From JASLEW01 sp035544895 (GTDB lineage Bacteria > Acidobacteriota > Thermoanaerobaculia > Multivoradales > UBA5704), in NCBI GenBank assembly GCA_035544895.1, contig DASZZM010000035.1, positions 158,883 to 222,882 of the forward strand: a stretch of DNA of 64,000 bases, read 5' to 3'. A model generated the notes under the pieces. It did not search any database and was not told the DNA's origin. It saw only the letters and a program-made list of their open reading frames with translations. Positions 16,555-25,159 of the stretch are shown here, piece by piece. Numbering within the stretch: the stretch's first letter is position 1; the number at the start of each line of letters is the position of its first letter. Made by a program: the position numbers and the translations under genes.

Positions 16555-18956
16555 CGCGCGGCCTCCGGCTGCCCGGGCTGGCTCGCGCCGGGCTCCGCAG
16601 CCTGACCGGCGCGCGGCCGCTCGGTCTCCGCCACGGCTCCTTCGCCGGGGTCCTGCCCGTATGCCGCCTCGCGCCGCGCCGCACTTGCTTCGCCGGCGCG
16701 CTGCCACTCGTAGAGGCGCTCCGGCGTGGCCGGGATCTCGGCGACGGCGATGCCGGTGGCGTTCTCGATCGCCGCCGCCGCGGCCGGGGCGCCGCCGTCC
16801 ATGGGGAGCTCGCCGACGCCTTTGGCGCCGAAGGGACCCCCTTCCCAGGGCCGTTCGAGCAGGTGCACGGCGATGCGCGGGCTGTCCTGGGCGGTGGGGA
16901 TGATGTAAGTCGCCAGGCGGTCGTTGAGGTAACGGCCGGCGTTGACCTTGACCTCTTCCATCAGGGCGAAGCCGAGGGCCTGCAGGGTACCCCCCTCGAT
17001 CTGGCCGGCGCAGAGGACGGGATGGATGGCCCGCCCCACCTCGCACACCGCGGTGACCGCGACCGGCCTGACCGCCAGGGTGTCGGGATCTACCTCGACC
17101 TCGACCACGTCGGCTCCCCAGGCATAGGTCGGGTAGGCGTCGCCCTGGTAGCGCGCCTCGTCGAAGCTGTGCTCGGCAGGCGGCTGATGGCGGACGGTGA
17201 CCGCGAGCGGTCCCACCTCAGCCAGGTAGGCGCTCGCCGCCGCGCGGAAGGTCGCGAGGCCTTCCGAGGCGGGGGCGGCGTACAGCTCTCCGCCCTGGAG
17301 CCGCAGAGCGGCGCCGCCTGCCCGGGCCTTCGACCACCAGGCCACGACCTGGCCCGCGACCTCGGCGACCGCCTGGGCGATCGCGCCGCCGACGATCATG
17401 GTGGTGCGCGACGCCACCGTCGGTCCCGAGTCCGGGACGTCGCGGGTGTCGGGCTCGGCAAATATCAGGTCTTCGCCGGCGAGGCCGCCGGCGGCGGCCG
17501 CGATCTGCGGGAAGACCGCGGCGCACCCCTGTCCCATGTCGGTCATCGCGGTCAGCACCTCGATCCGGCCGCCATCGGCCAGCCGCGCGATGACCGGGGA
17601 GCGCATGGCGCGCTCGCCGTTGCCGGTGAATCCGGCGCCGTGGAAATAGAGCGAGAGGCCGATGCCGGCCAGCGGCTCGCCGTCACGCCGCCCCGGCCGC
17701 GCCGCCTCGCACTCCCGCCAGCGGGCGCGAAAGCGGGTGCGCGCCGCCGCCTCTTCGAGGCAGAGGCGGGCGGAGGCGGTGGCGTCGAGGACCTGTCCGG
17801 TCGGCAGCCGATCGCCGGGCCCGACGACGTTGCGCTCGCGGACCTCGAAGGGATCGAGGCCGAGGGCGCGCGCGATGCGATCCATCTGCCGTTCGGCGGC
17901 GAATTCGACCTGCGGCGCGCCGAAGCCGCGAAACGCGCCGTTGGGCGGCGTGTGGGTCTGCAGCACCCGGCCGCGGATGCGCACGTTGTCGCAGCGGTAG
18001 GGGCCGAAGGCATGGAGAAGGGCGCGCGACAGCACCACCGGCGACAGCGTGCGGTAGGCGCCGCCGTCGAGAACGATCTCGATGTCCATCGCCAGCAAGC
18101 GCCCGTCCGCGGACACCCCGGTGCGGTGGCGGACGACCGCCGGGTGGCGCTTGGTGGTGCCGATGATGTCCTCGCCGCGGTCGTAGGCCAGGCGCACCGG
18201 ACGCCCGGCGGCACGCGCCAGCAGGGCCGCGTGAATGGCGAGAAGGCTCGGGAAGTCCTCTTTGCCGCCAAAGCCTCCCCCCACCGCCGAGGCGCGCACC
18301 CGCACCGCCTCGGCCGGCAGGCCGAAGGCGTGGACCAGCGCCTTGTGGACGTAGTAGGGGCACTGCATCGAGCCGACGGCAGCCAGGCCGCCGTCGGGCT
18401 CGAACCAGGCGGTCATCCCCTGGCACTCGATGTAGACGTGCTCCTGGTAGCCGGTGCGATAGGTCCCCTCGATCACCCGCTCCGCCCGCGCCAGGGCCGC
18501 CTCGACCGCCCCCGTTTCCATGGCGACGCTGGCGAGAAGAGGGAGGGACTCGGCCTCTTCGAGGGTGAGCACCGGCGGCAGCGGCTCGTAGAGGGCGGCC
18601 ACACCCTCCCGCGCCGCGCGCGCCGCGTGGCGGCTCGGCGCGGCGACCAGCGCCACCGGCTCGCCGACGTGGTGGACCACGCCCGCGGCGAGGACCGGCC
18701 AGGAGTCGTCGATCAGCTGCACCCCGTTGGGACCGGGAAGGTCGCGGGCGGTCACGCAGACCGCTTCGCCGCCCGCCTTGAGCGGCTGCCAGCTCAGCTC
18801 GGCGAGGCGCGCGTGCGGGTGCGGGCTGCGTACCGTCGACCCGTACCACAGGCCCGGAACGGCCAGGTCGTCGGCATAGCGCGCTTCCCCGGCGGCCTTG
18901 GCAAAGCCGTCCGGCCGCGGTGGGCTGGTTCCGATTGCGCTCGTTTGCGGCGTCAC
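16551..18956 (-). CDS. Xanthine dehydrogenase, molybdenum-binding subunit
   Basis: 801 residues from a GTG. Molybdopterin/active-site segments are clear: GGGFGGKEDF, the arginine-bearing loop NGAFRGFGAPQVEFA, and the C-terminal GAKGVGELPM with the catalytic base glutamate. The last ~60 residues are Ala/Pro/Gln-rich and not part of the fold. Substrate is assigned as hypoxanthine/xanthine from the urate pathway 6 kb to the left; on sequence alone other molybdenum hydroxylases remain possible. No XdhC-type cofactor-sulfuration chaperone gene is visible in the window. Confidence 0.85.
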   Translation of the reverse strand: MTPQTSAIGTSPPRPDGFAKAAGEARYADDLAVPGLWYGSTVRSPHPHARLAELSWQPLKAGGEAVCVTARDLPGPNGVQLIDDSWPVLAAGVVHHVGEPVALVAAPSRHAARAAREGVAALYEPLPPVLTLEEAESLPLLASVAMETGAVEAALARAERVIEGTYRTGYQEHVYIECQGMTAWFEPDGGLAAVGSMQCPYYVHKALVHAFGLPAEAVRVRASAVGGGFGGKEDFPSLLAIHAALLARAAGRPVRLAYDRGEDIIGTTKRHPAVVRHRTGVSADGRLLAMDIEIVLDGGAYRTLSPVVLSRALLHAFGPYRCDNVRIRGRVLQTHTPPNGAFRGFGAPQVEFAAERQMDRIARALGLDPFEVRERNVVGPGDRLPTGQVLDATASARLCLEEAAARTRFRARWRECEAARPGRRDGEPLAGIGLSLYFHGAGFTGNGERAMRSPVIARLADGGRIEVLTAMTDMGQGCAAVFPQIAAAAGGLAGEDLIFAEPDTRDVPDSGPTVASRTTMIVGGAIAQAVAEVAGQVVAWWSKARAGGAALRLQGGELYAAPASEGLATFRAAASAYLAEVGPLAVTVRHQPPAEHSFDEARYQGDAYPTYAWGADVVEVEVDPDTLAVRPVAVTAVCEVGRAIHPVLCAGQIEGGTLQALGFALMEEVKVNAGRYLNDRLATYIIPTAQDSPRIAVHLLERPWEGGPFGAKGVGELPMDGGAPAAAAAIENATGIAVAEIPATPERLYEWQRAGEASAARREAAYGQDPGEGAVAETERPRAGQAAEPGASQPGQPEAAR

Positions 18957-19026
18957 CCGGCCGCAAGTCTCTCAACAAGCGCGGCCGCCGCGCAAGGAGG
19001 GACCGTGCGAGGGGGAGCAGCCCGCT

Positions 19027-19392
19027 CTACTGGGCTTCGCCGCCGGCCGCGGCCGTGGAGCCGGGCTCGACGTCGCCCAGCGGCTCGAGGCGGCCGGTGC
19101 CGCGCAGGGTGGCGAGGTCGATGGTGGCGTGGCAGCGCACCCGGGTGTAGTCGAGGATGAGCTCGCCCGCCAGCTTGGCCGAGCCGGTCTTGTGCTCGAA
19201 ATCGGCGGCCGACAGGTCGAGGTACTTCGGGTCGATGCGCACGCCGAGCTCGGTGCCGCCGCGGGTCTCGGTGAACAGGACGTGCACGTAGCCGCGGTCG
19301 ATGGCGGCTTTGAAGCCCTCCACGGTCGGTTCGGGCCGCAAGCTGGCAACCACGGGTTGATCGGTGGTCAGACGCTGCACCAGTTCGTTCAT
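19027..19392 (-). CDS. Small conserved protein of unknown function
   Basis: 121 residues without signal peptide or membrane span. It has a compact conserved-looking core (TVEGFKAAIDRGYVHVLFTETRGGTELGVRID, then ADFEHKTGSAKLAGELILDYTRVRCHATIDLATL) and an Ala/Gly-rich tail. I believe I have seen similar proteins in other bacteria but cannot name a family. It lies 70 bases upstream of the xanthine dehydrogenase operon on the same strand and might be its first gene. The RBS GGAGG lies 6 bases before the ATG. Confidence 0.7.
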   Translation of the reverse strand: MNELVQRLTTDQPVVASLRPEPTVEGFKAAIDRGYVHVLFTETRGGTELGVRIDPKYLDLSAADFEHKTGSAKLAGELILDYTRVRCHATIDLATLRGTGRLEPLGDVEPGSTAAAGGEAQ

Positions 19393-19579
19393 CGCGATCC
19401 TCCAGGCGTCCCGGCCGAATTCCGCCGGGAGCAGCCTATCTCATTGATTTCAAGAGTGCCGTGTGCCCGCAAACCCGAGCTTACCGCTCGCCCCCCATTC
19501 CTGCCCCAGCAGTATCAAGTATCGGCCGGCAGGCGAACCGGGACACTCCGGCGCCGCGGCGGACCCGTGAGGAATGGGG

Positions 19580-21697
19580 CTAGGGGAGCCCCAGCGTGCC
19601 GTTGCGGGCCGCGAAGTCGAGCTGCTGGGCGAGGAAGTCGTGGCGGTAGCCGACGGCGACGTCGGCGGGTTTGCCCGCCTGATCGTTGACCAGCCGCAAC
19701 ACCGGGTAGACGCCGGCCCAGTAGGTCGGCAGGGCGAGCCGCTTGTAGCGGGCGATCACGTCGTCGCGCACCGCGGGGTCGAAACGGGTGCCGTACTTGT
19801 CCACCAGCGCTTTGATCGCCGCGTAGTCGCCCTGCGCCTTGATGCGCATGATCTCGGCGAGCAGCTTGCCGGCCGCGGCATGCGCCTTGGCGAAATCCTT
19901 GACCTCGACGTACCAGTGGCCGTCGCGCTGGATGCGCGCAAACCCGCCCGCCTCGATCAGGTAGTTGGTGATCAGCAGGCGGTCGCGGTCGTGGTCCTCC
20001 TCCGCCTGGTCACCGGTTGGATAGTGGGTCAGCGTCGTCAGGTTCAGCCTGGCGAGCCCGCGGTACATCTCCAGGGCAACCTGGGGCACGTCCGCCACGC
20101 CCAGCTCGGCGAGCTTGGGATCGTTGGCGTTCCAGTAGGCGACCAGGTCCGCCCGCGCCTCTTCCAGCGTCGAGTAGTACTGCCGCAGGTAGGTCGAGGG
20201 ATCGTTCGGCACCTCGACCTTGCCCGAACCGTGGCCGATCACCTCGTGCATGGCGGTCTGCAGGACCTGGGCGAGATCGCCGTAGCGGGCGAAGTGCTGC
20301 GCCTCGTCTGCCTCGGGCGTGAACTCGACCGCAACTTTGGCGCCGCGGACGGCGTTGATGGCGCTGATCGAAGAGGTCAGCAGCAGGCTCTTGGTGCCGT
20401 ACTTCTCGCGCACCTCCTGCTCGTTGGGAAGGTTGTCGCCGGTGGTGGTGACGGAGTAGTCGCCGGTCTCGACCACGGTCTCGATCGCCTTGCCCACCGG
20501 CGGCTTGACGTCGAGCTTCTTGAAGCGGTCGTCCCAGGGCGCCCGTCTCTCGAAGTAGACGGCGTTGGCGGCGAGCTGGCGCATCAAGGGCTCCAGCCGC
20601 TGGTTGGTGATCGCCACGACCATCTGCGCCGAGCCCTTGATCCCGCGCGGGTCGCGGTACACCTCGATGAAGCCGGAGGCGAAGTCGACGGTGGGGTTGG
20701 AGCGCAGCCAGAGGATGTTGTAGGCGCGCCAGTCCGCGGGCTCGCCGGTCTGGTAGAAGCGGATGAGGGCGCGGATCACCGCCGCCTGCTCGCCCTCGGC
20801 GAGGCCGGCCGCCGCCGCCAGCTCGCGGTTGACGGCCGCGAGCTCCTTGGCATAGCGGCCGGGCGGCACCTTGCCGTCGGGGGTGCCGGCACGCCACACC
20901 TCTTCGATCAGCCGGCCGTCGCGCTTGATTAGCCGGGAATTGAGCGGATAGCGCTCGACGAACCCTTTGAGGTCGGCGAGAGTGACCCCCTGGTAATAGT
21001 TGTTGCTCGAGGCGGCCAGGATGTCGGCGCCGCCGGCCGGGCTCTTGTCGGTGATCGCCACCTGGTAGCTGGGATCGAACAACGGCGCCCGCAAGTCGCG
21101 CAGCAGGGCGGCGAGGCTGGCGGCGCTGCCCAGCCGGGCGCCGCGGGCGCGCGCCTGCTCGGCGGCGCCCGCCAGATCGTCGAACGAGAAGGTCGGCACG
21201 AACTTCCGGCCGGTCGTCTCGTTGTGGTTGCCCTTGTTGGCGAAGAAGAGCTTGGCATACTCGACGATCGCCGGCCGCGATGCCGGCGGCAGCCGCGCCG
21301 GGTCTTCGACCAGGGCCCCGAGCAGCCGTTTGGCCTGGAGGCCGTAGCTCGACATCTGGTCGTAGAACACCGGGTCGAGCTGGATCGCCGCTTCAGCCAG
21401 GTGATAGGCCAGCAGCTTCTGGCGCAGCGGCAGCGCCGCCAGGCTGGGTGCCTGCACTTCGATGAAGGCATGGGGCCCGATTCGCTCGAGCAGCGGCGAG
21501 GCAGCCGCCGCGGCGTCCGGCGCGGCCGCGGTGCCGGCCTGTCCCGGCGACGGGGGGGAGGCGGCGGGCACCGGCGCAGATCCTGCTCCGCCCGACCCCG
21601 GCGAGGAAGCCGCAGCGTCCGGCGCTTCATGGCGGCAGGAGACCGCAGCAGCCAGGACAACCAGGCAGCAGAAGGCGGAGATACCAGGTCTCTTCAT
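19580..21697 (-). CDS. Dipeptidyl-peptidase III family (M49) zinc peptidase, lipoprotein
   Basis: 705 residues. The M49 signature HExxGH is HEVIGHGSGK (484-489), and the second conserved motif, usually EECRAD, is EEARAD at 512-517. The N-terminus is a lipoprotein signal (CCLVVLAAAVSC, lipobox cysteine C21) followed by a ~45-residue Ala/Pro/Gly linker, so the enzyme is anchored in the periplasm or outer membrane. DPP III removes dipeptides from the N-terminus of peptides; most known forms are cytosolic. It stands alone, with 190 bases of non-coding sequence downstream. Confidence 0.9.
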   Translation of the reverse strand: MKRPGISAFCCLVVLAAAVSCRHEAPDAAASSPGSGGAGSAPVPAASPPSPGQAGTAAAPDAAAAASPLLERIGPHAFIEVQAPSLAALPLRQKLLAYHLAEAAIQLDPVFYDQMSSYGLQAKRLLGALVEDPARLPPASRPAIVEYAKLFFANKGNHNETTGRKFVPTFSFDDLAGAAEQARARGARLGSAASLAALLRDLRAPLFDPSYQVAITDKSPAGGADILAASSNNYYQGVTLADLKGFVERYPLNSRLIKRDGRLIEEVWRAGTPDGKVPPGRYAKELAAVNRELAAAAGLAEGEQAAVIRALIRFYQTGEPADWRAYNILWLRSNPTVDFASGFIEVYRDPRGIKGSAQMVVAITNQRLEPLMRQLAANAVYFERRAPWDDRFKKLDVKPPVGKAIETVVETGDYSVTTTGDNLPNEQEVREKYGTKSLLLTSSISAINAVRGAKVAVEFTPEADEAQHFARYGDLAQVLQTAMHEVIGHGSGKVEVPNDPSTYLRQYYSTLEEARADLVAYWNANDPKLAELGVADVPQVALEMYRGLARLNLTTLTHYPTGDQAEEDHDRDRLLITNYLIEAGGFARIQRDGHWYVEVKDFAKAHAAAGKLLAEIMRIKAQGDYAAIKALVDKYGTRFDPAVRDDVIARYKRLALPTYWAGVYPVLRLVNDQAGKPADVAVGYRHDFLAQQLDFAARNGTLGLP

Positions 21698-21784
21698 CGC
21701 TCGACTCCTCCTCGCAAGCTCGAAATCTCAATGATGTGAATGCGCGGCGGCGAAGTCAACGCTCCAGGACCCGTGTCCGCCGCC

Positions 21785-22189
21785 TCACTCCGGCACCAGG
21801 GCGGTGGCTTCGATCTCGACCTTGGCGCGGGGCTCGAGGAGGGCGGCGACGACGACGACGGACATGGCCGGAAAGTGGCGGCCCATGACGGCACGGTAGG
21901 CGGCGCCGATGGCGCGGCGCGCGGCGAGGTACTCGTCGCGGTCGGTGACGTACCAGGTCAGGCGCGCCACGTGCCGGGGGGCAGCGCCGCCGGCGGCCAG
22001 GACGGCAACCAGGTTGGCGAGCGCTTGGCGCACTTGCTCGGCGAGGTCGTCGCTGGCAAAGGCGCAGGTGACAGGGTCCCAGCCCACCTGGCCGGCCACG
22101 AACACCGTCCGTCCCCTGCCGGCGATGCCGTGGGCGTAGCCGCTCGGGGCGGCCCAGCCGGCGGGGTGGAGGACGGCGAGCGGGCTCAA
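21785..22189 (-). CDS. RidA/YjgF family enamine/imine deaminase
   Basis: 134 residues from a TTG at 22189 that overlaps the stop of the CoA ligase gene (TTGA). The core matches RidA: GRTVFVAGQVGWDP, DLAEQVRQALANLVAVLAAGG, VARLTWYVTDRDEY, and VEIEATALVPE with the conserved C-terminal glutamate. RidA proteins hydrolyse reactive imines and enamines to carbonyl compounds and ammonia. Sitting last in an anthranilate-type operon, it may release ammonia from the amino-cyclohexene product of the monooxygenase-reductase; that step is inferred. The long frame upstream of this start is a shadow of the ligase gene. Confidence 0.88.
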   Translation of the reverse strand: MSPLAVLHPAGWAAPSGYAHGIAGRGRTVFVAGQVGWDPVTCAFASDDLAEQVRQALANLVAVLAAGGAAPRHVARLTWYVTDRDEYLAARRAIGAAYRAVMGRHFPAMSVVVVAALLEPRAKVEIEATALVPE

Positions 22190-23844
22190 GCTCCGCCCTC
22201 GCGCAGGCGGAAGCGCTGCAGCTTGCCGGTCGCGGTACGCGGCAGGCTGGCAACGAACTCGACGAGGCGCGGGTACTTGTAGGGCGCGATCTCGCGTTTG
22301 ACGAAGTCCTGCAGCTCCCTGGCCGTCTCGGGGCCCGGCGCGGCCCCGGGCGCGAGCACCACGAAGGCCTTGATGACCTGGCCGCGCTGCTCGTCCGGCA
22401 CTCCCACGACGCCGCACTCCACGACCTTGGGGTGGTCGAGCAGGACGGCCTCGACCTCGGGGCCGGAGATGTTGTAGCCCGCGGAAACGATCATGTCGTC
22501 GGTGCGCGCCTGGTACCAGAAGTAGCCGTCCGCGTCCATGACGTAGGAGTCGCCCGTCAGGTTCCAGCCGCCTTGCACGTAGACCCGCTGCCGCTCGATG
22601 TTGTCGAGGTAGCGGCAACCGGTCGGCCCGCGCACCGCAAGCCTGCCGACCGTGCCGGGCGGCACCTCGTCGCCGTGTTCGTCCACCACCTTGGCTTCGT
22701 AGCCGGGCACCGGCTTGCCGGTGGCTCCTGGGCGGATGTCGTCGTCCGCGGCGCTGATGAACATGTGCAGCATCTCGGTCGAGCCGATGCCGTCGATGAT
22801 GCGGATTCCGGTCGCCCGCCGCCAGGCTTCGAAAGTCGACAGCGGCAGGGCCTCCCCGGCCGACACGCACTTGCGCAGGCTGCCGGTGTCGAAGCGGTCG
22901 ACCAGCGGGCACATCGTCCGGTAGCCGGTCGGGGCGGTGAAGCAGATCGTCGCCCGGAAGTCCTGGATGCCCTGCAGGAGCTGCGGCGGCGACGCCTGCT
23001 CGAGCAGCAGCGTCGAGGCGCCGCAGCGCATGGGAAAGAGCAGCAGCCCGCCCAGTCCATAGGTGAAGGCGAGCGGGGGCGAGCCGCAGAAAACGTCGTC
23101 GGGGTCCGGGCGCAGCACGTGACGGGGGAAGCAGTCGCTCGCCGCCAGGATGTCGCGGTGGAAGTGCATGGTGCCCTTGCCCTGGCCGGTTGTCCCCGAG
23201 GTGAAGGCGATGATGGCCACGTCGTCGGCGGCGGTGTCGCGGTTGGCGAACGTTGCCGGCTTGTCCCGCAGCAAGGTTTCGAGCGCGCCCGGCGCCTCGC
23301 TCTGGAAGTGGACGACCCGCCCGCCCGGGCGGGGTGAACCGTCGCCGCGCCGGCGAATCGCCTGCTCGCAGTCGGCGGCGAGGCGGACGTCGCACAAGGC
23401 GAGCTGGATCTGCGCCTTGTCGGCGATATAGACCAGCTCGCGCGGGCGCAGCAGCGGCATCGTGCCGACCACTACCCCTCCCGCCTTGAGCACGGCAAAC
23501 CAGCAGGCAGCGAGCATGGGGGTGCTGGGCGCGCGCAGCAGCACCCGGTTGCCGGGCACGACACCGAGGTCGTCGACCAGGACGTGGGCGAGGCGATTTG
23601 CCGTCTCGAGGAGCTGGCCGTAAGTCCAGCTCCCGCCCGGAAAGCGGAAGACCGTGCGGCCGCCGTCGCCGGCGGCGACGCGTGCGTCGAGCAGCGCGGC
23701 GGCGCAGTTGAGGCGCGGCGGGTAGGCGAGCTCGGGCAGGGCCGCGTAGCTCATCTCGGGCCACAGCTCGCGCGGCGGCAGCGCGCCGGCGCAGAAGGTG
23801 TCGACGTGGCCGCTCGGCCCGCTGGGAGCGGACGGCTCAGCCAT
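22186..23844 (-). CDS. Aryl-CoA ligase, probable 2-aminobenzoate-CoA ligase
   Basis: 552 residues of the ANL superfamily. Adenylation motifs are present: FTSGTTGQGKGTMHFH (P-loop), DGIGSTEMLHMF, TGDSYVMDADGYFWYQARTDDMI in part, and the C-terminal catalytic lysine in LPRTATGKLQRF. The layout of the benzoate-CoA ligase subgroup and the adjoining monooxygenase-reductase gene point to anthranilate (2-aminobenzoate) as the substrate. It overlaps the next gene upstream (acyl-CoA dehydrogenase) by eight bases, so the five genes form one leftward transcription unit. Confidence 0.85.
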   Translation of the reverse strand: MAEPSAPSGPSGHVDTFCAGALPPRELWPEMSYAALPELAYPPRLNCAAALLDARVAAGDGGRTVFRFPGGSWTYGQLLETANRLAHVLVDDLGVVPGNRVLLRAPSTPMLAACWFAVLKAGGVVVGTMPLLRPRELVYIADKAQIQLALCDVRLAADCEQAIRRRGDGSPRPGGRVVHFQSEAPGALETLLRDKPATFANRDTAADDVAIIAFTSGTTGQGKGTMHFHRDILAASDCFPRHVLRPDPDDVFCGSPPLAFTYGLGGLLLFPMRCGASTLLLEQASPPQLLQGIQDFRATICFTAPTGYRTMCPLVDRFDTGSLRKCVSAGEALPLSTFEAWRRATGIRIIDGIGSTEMLHMFISAADDDIRPGATGKPVPGYEAKVVDEHGDEVPPGTVGRLAVRGPTGCRYLDNIERQRVYVQGGWNLTGDSYVMDADGYFWYQARTDDMIVSAGYNISGPEVEAVLLDHPKVVECGVVGVPDEQRGQVIKAFVVLAPGAAPGPETARELQDFVKREIAPYKYPRLVEFVASLPRTATGKLQRFRLREGGA

Positions 23845-25159
23845 GGGACGCCTCCGTAACCGGAGCGGTCGCCGCCTCGGTCGGATCGGTTGCCGCCTCC
23901 GCGGCCGGGCCGGCGGCCGCGTCGGCGGCCAGCAGCTGGCCGGCGATGACCAGCCTCTGGATCTCGCTCGTCCCCTCGTAGATGCGCAGGGCGCGGACCT
24001 CGCGGTAGAGACGCTCGACGGGCTCCCCCGCGGTCACGCCGCGGCCGCCGAGCAGCTGCACGGCCTCGTCGACGATGCGCTGCGCCGCCTCGGTGGCGTA
24101 GAGCTTGGCCATCGCCGCCTCGCGGGTGACCCGCCCCGCCCCGCGGTCGCGCGCCCAGGCGGCGCGGTAGACCAGCAGCGCGCTCGCGTCGACCGCGGTC
24201 GCCATGTCGGCGAGCTTGGCGCGCGTGAGCTGGTGATCGGCGAGCGGCTGCCCGAAGACACGGCGCCGCCGGGCAAATCCAACCGCCTCGTCCAGGGCGC
24301 GCCGGGCAAATCCGAGCGCCGCCGCGCCCACCGTGGGGCGGAAGACGTCGAGGGTGGCGAGCGCCACCGCGAGGCCCTTGCCCGGCCGCCCGAGCAGCGC
24401 CGCCGCGGGCACGCGGCAGCCGGCAAGAGCGAGCGTGCCGAGCGGATGCGGCGCGATGACCTCGATACGAGCGGTGACGCGCAGGCCCGGATTGTCCGCG
24501 TCGACCACGAAGGCGGCGAAGCTCTTGTCTCCGTCCTCCGGCAAGCGGCAGAAGACCACGTAGTGGTCGGCGATGCCGGCATTGGAGATCCAGGTCTTCT
24601 CGCCGTCGATCACGTAGCCGCCGCCGTCGCGCCGCGCCGCGGTGCGCATGGCGGCGACGTCGGAGCCGGCCTCGGCCTCGGAGAGCGCGAAGGCGGCGAC
24701 GGCGCGTCCGGCGCAGACTGCCGGCAGGTAGTTGCGCTTCTGTTCCTCGGAGCCGAAGAGCGAGATCGGGGCGCTGCCCAGACCCTGCAAGGCGAATGCG
24801 AAGTCGGCGAGCCCGCGGCGGGCGGCGAGGGCTTCGCGCACCAGGCAGATCGAGCGCACGTCGAGGTGATCGCAGGCGCCGCCGTGCGCGCCCGGCACCA
24901 GGTAGCGCAGCCAGCCTCCGTCGCCGAGCTGCCGGACCAGCGCGCGGCAGGCGGCGTCGAGGGGAGACTCGGCAGCGGGATCGATTGGGCGCGCTGGGTC
25001 CCTGCCCAGCGCTTCGGTAGGACGCGCCGGGTCCCTACCCGGCGATTCATTCAGGCGCGCCGGGTCGGAAAGGCTCTCGGCCCAGCGCCCCACCTCGCGC
25101 GCCAGGGAGCGGTGGGCGTCGTCGAAGAAGGGCCAGTCGAGGTAGGTGGAGTCGGGCAT
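23837..25159 (-). CDS. Acyl-CoA dehydrogenase, with palindromic-repeat insertion in its coding sequence
   Basis: 440 residues. FAD-dependent acyl-CoA dehydrogenase landmarks are AFALSEAEAGSDVAAM, EKTWISNAGIADHYVVFCR, and the C-terminal GRGVTAGEPVERLYREVRAL with EGTSEIQRL. The ATG at 25159 shares one base with the TGA of the enoyl-CoA hydratase gene. Residues ~33-57 form an unusual repeated stretch (ESPGRDPARPTEALGRDPARP) encoded by two and a half copies of a dispersed palindromic DNA repeat, absent from what the family normally has at that point. The probable role is oxidation of a ring-derived CoA ester in anthranilate breakdown. Confidence 0.88.
   Translation of the reverse strand: MPDSTYLDWPFFDDAHRSLAREVGRWAESLSDPARLNESPGRDPARPTEALGRDPARPIDPAAESPLDAACRALVRQLGDGGWLRYLVPGAHGGACDHLDVRSICLVREALAARRGLADFAFALQGLGSAPISLFGSEEQKRNYLPAVCAGRAVAAFALSEAEAGSDVAAMRTAARRDGGGYVIDGEKTWISNAGIADHYVVFCRLPEDGDKSFAAFVVDADNPGLRVTARIEVIAPHPLGTLALAGCRVPAAALLGRPGKGLAVALATLDVFRPTVGAAALGFARRALDEAVGFARRRRVFGQPLADHQLTRAKLADMATAVDASALLVYRAAWARDRGAGRVTREAAMAKLYATEAAQRIVDEAVQLLGGRGVTAGEPVERLYREVRALRIYEGTSEIQRLVIAGQLLAADAAAGPAAEAATDPTEAATAPVTEASHG
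24991..25012. repeat. Dispersed palindromic repeat, copy 1 (inside acyl-CoA dehydrogenase gene)
   Basis: Perfect 8-base arms GCGCTGGG and CCCAGCGC around the loop TCCCTG. About 34 bases further on a second copy starts, so here the element is tandemly arranged and read in frame. Confidence 0.8.
25025..25044. repeat. Dispersed palindromic repeat, copy 2 (inside acyl-CoA dehydrogenase gene)
   Basis: Arms CGCCGGG and CCCGGCG around TCCCTA. A third, partial unit (GGCGCGCCGGGTC) follows at 25054-25066. Confidence 0.8.

Noticed and set aside
16863..19160. A 765-codon plus-strand open frame opposite the molybdenum subunit gene
   Set aside because: Shadow of the xanthine dehydrogenase large subunit, which has all active-site motifs.
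24986..25066. Possible CRISPR array
   Set aside because: Only two and a half short units without distinct spacers, inside an open reading frame; better explained as a dispersed palindromic element.
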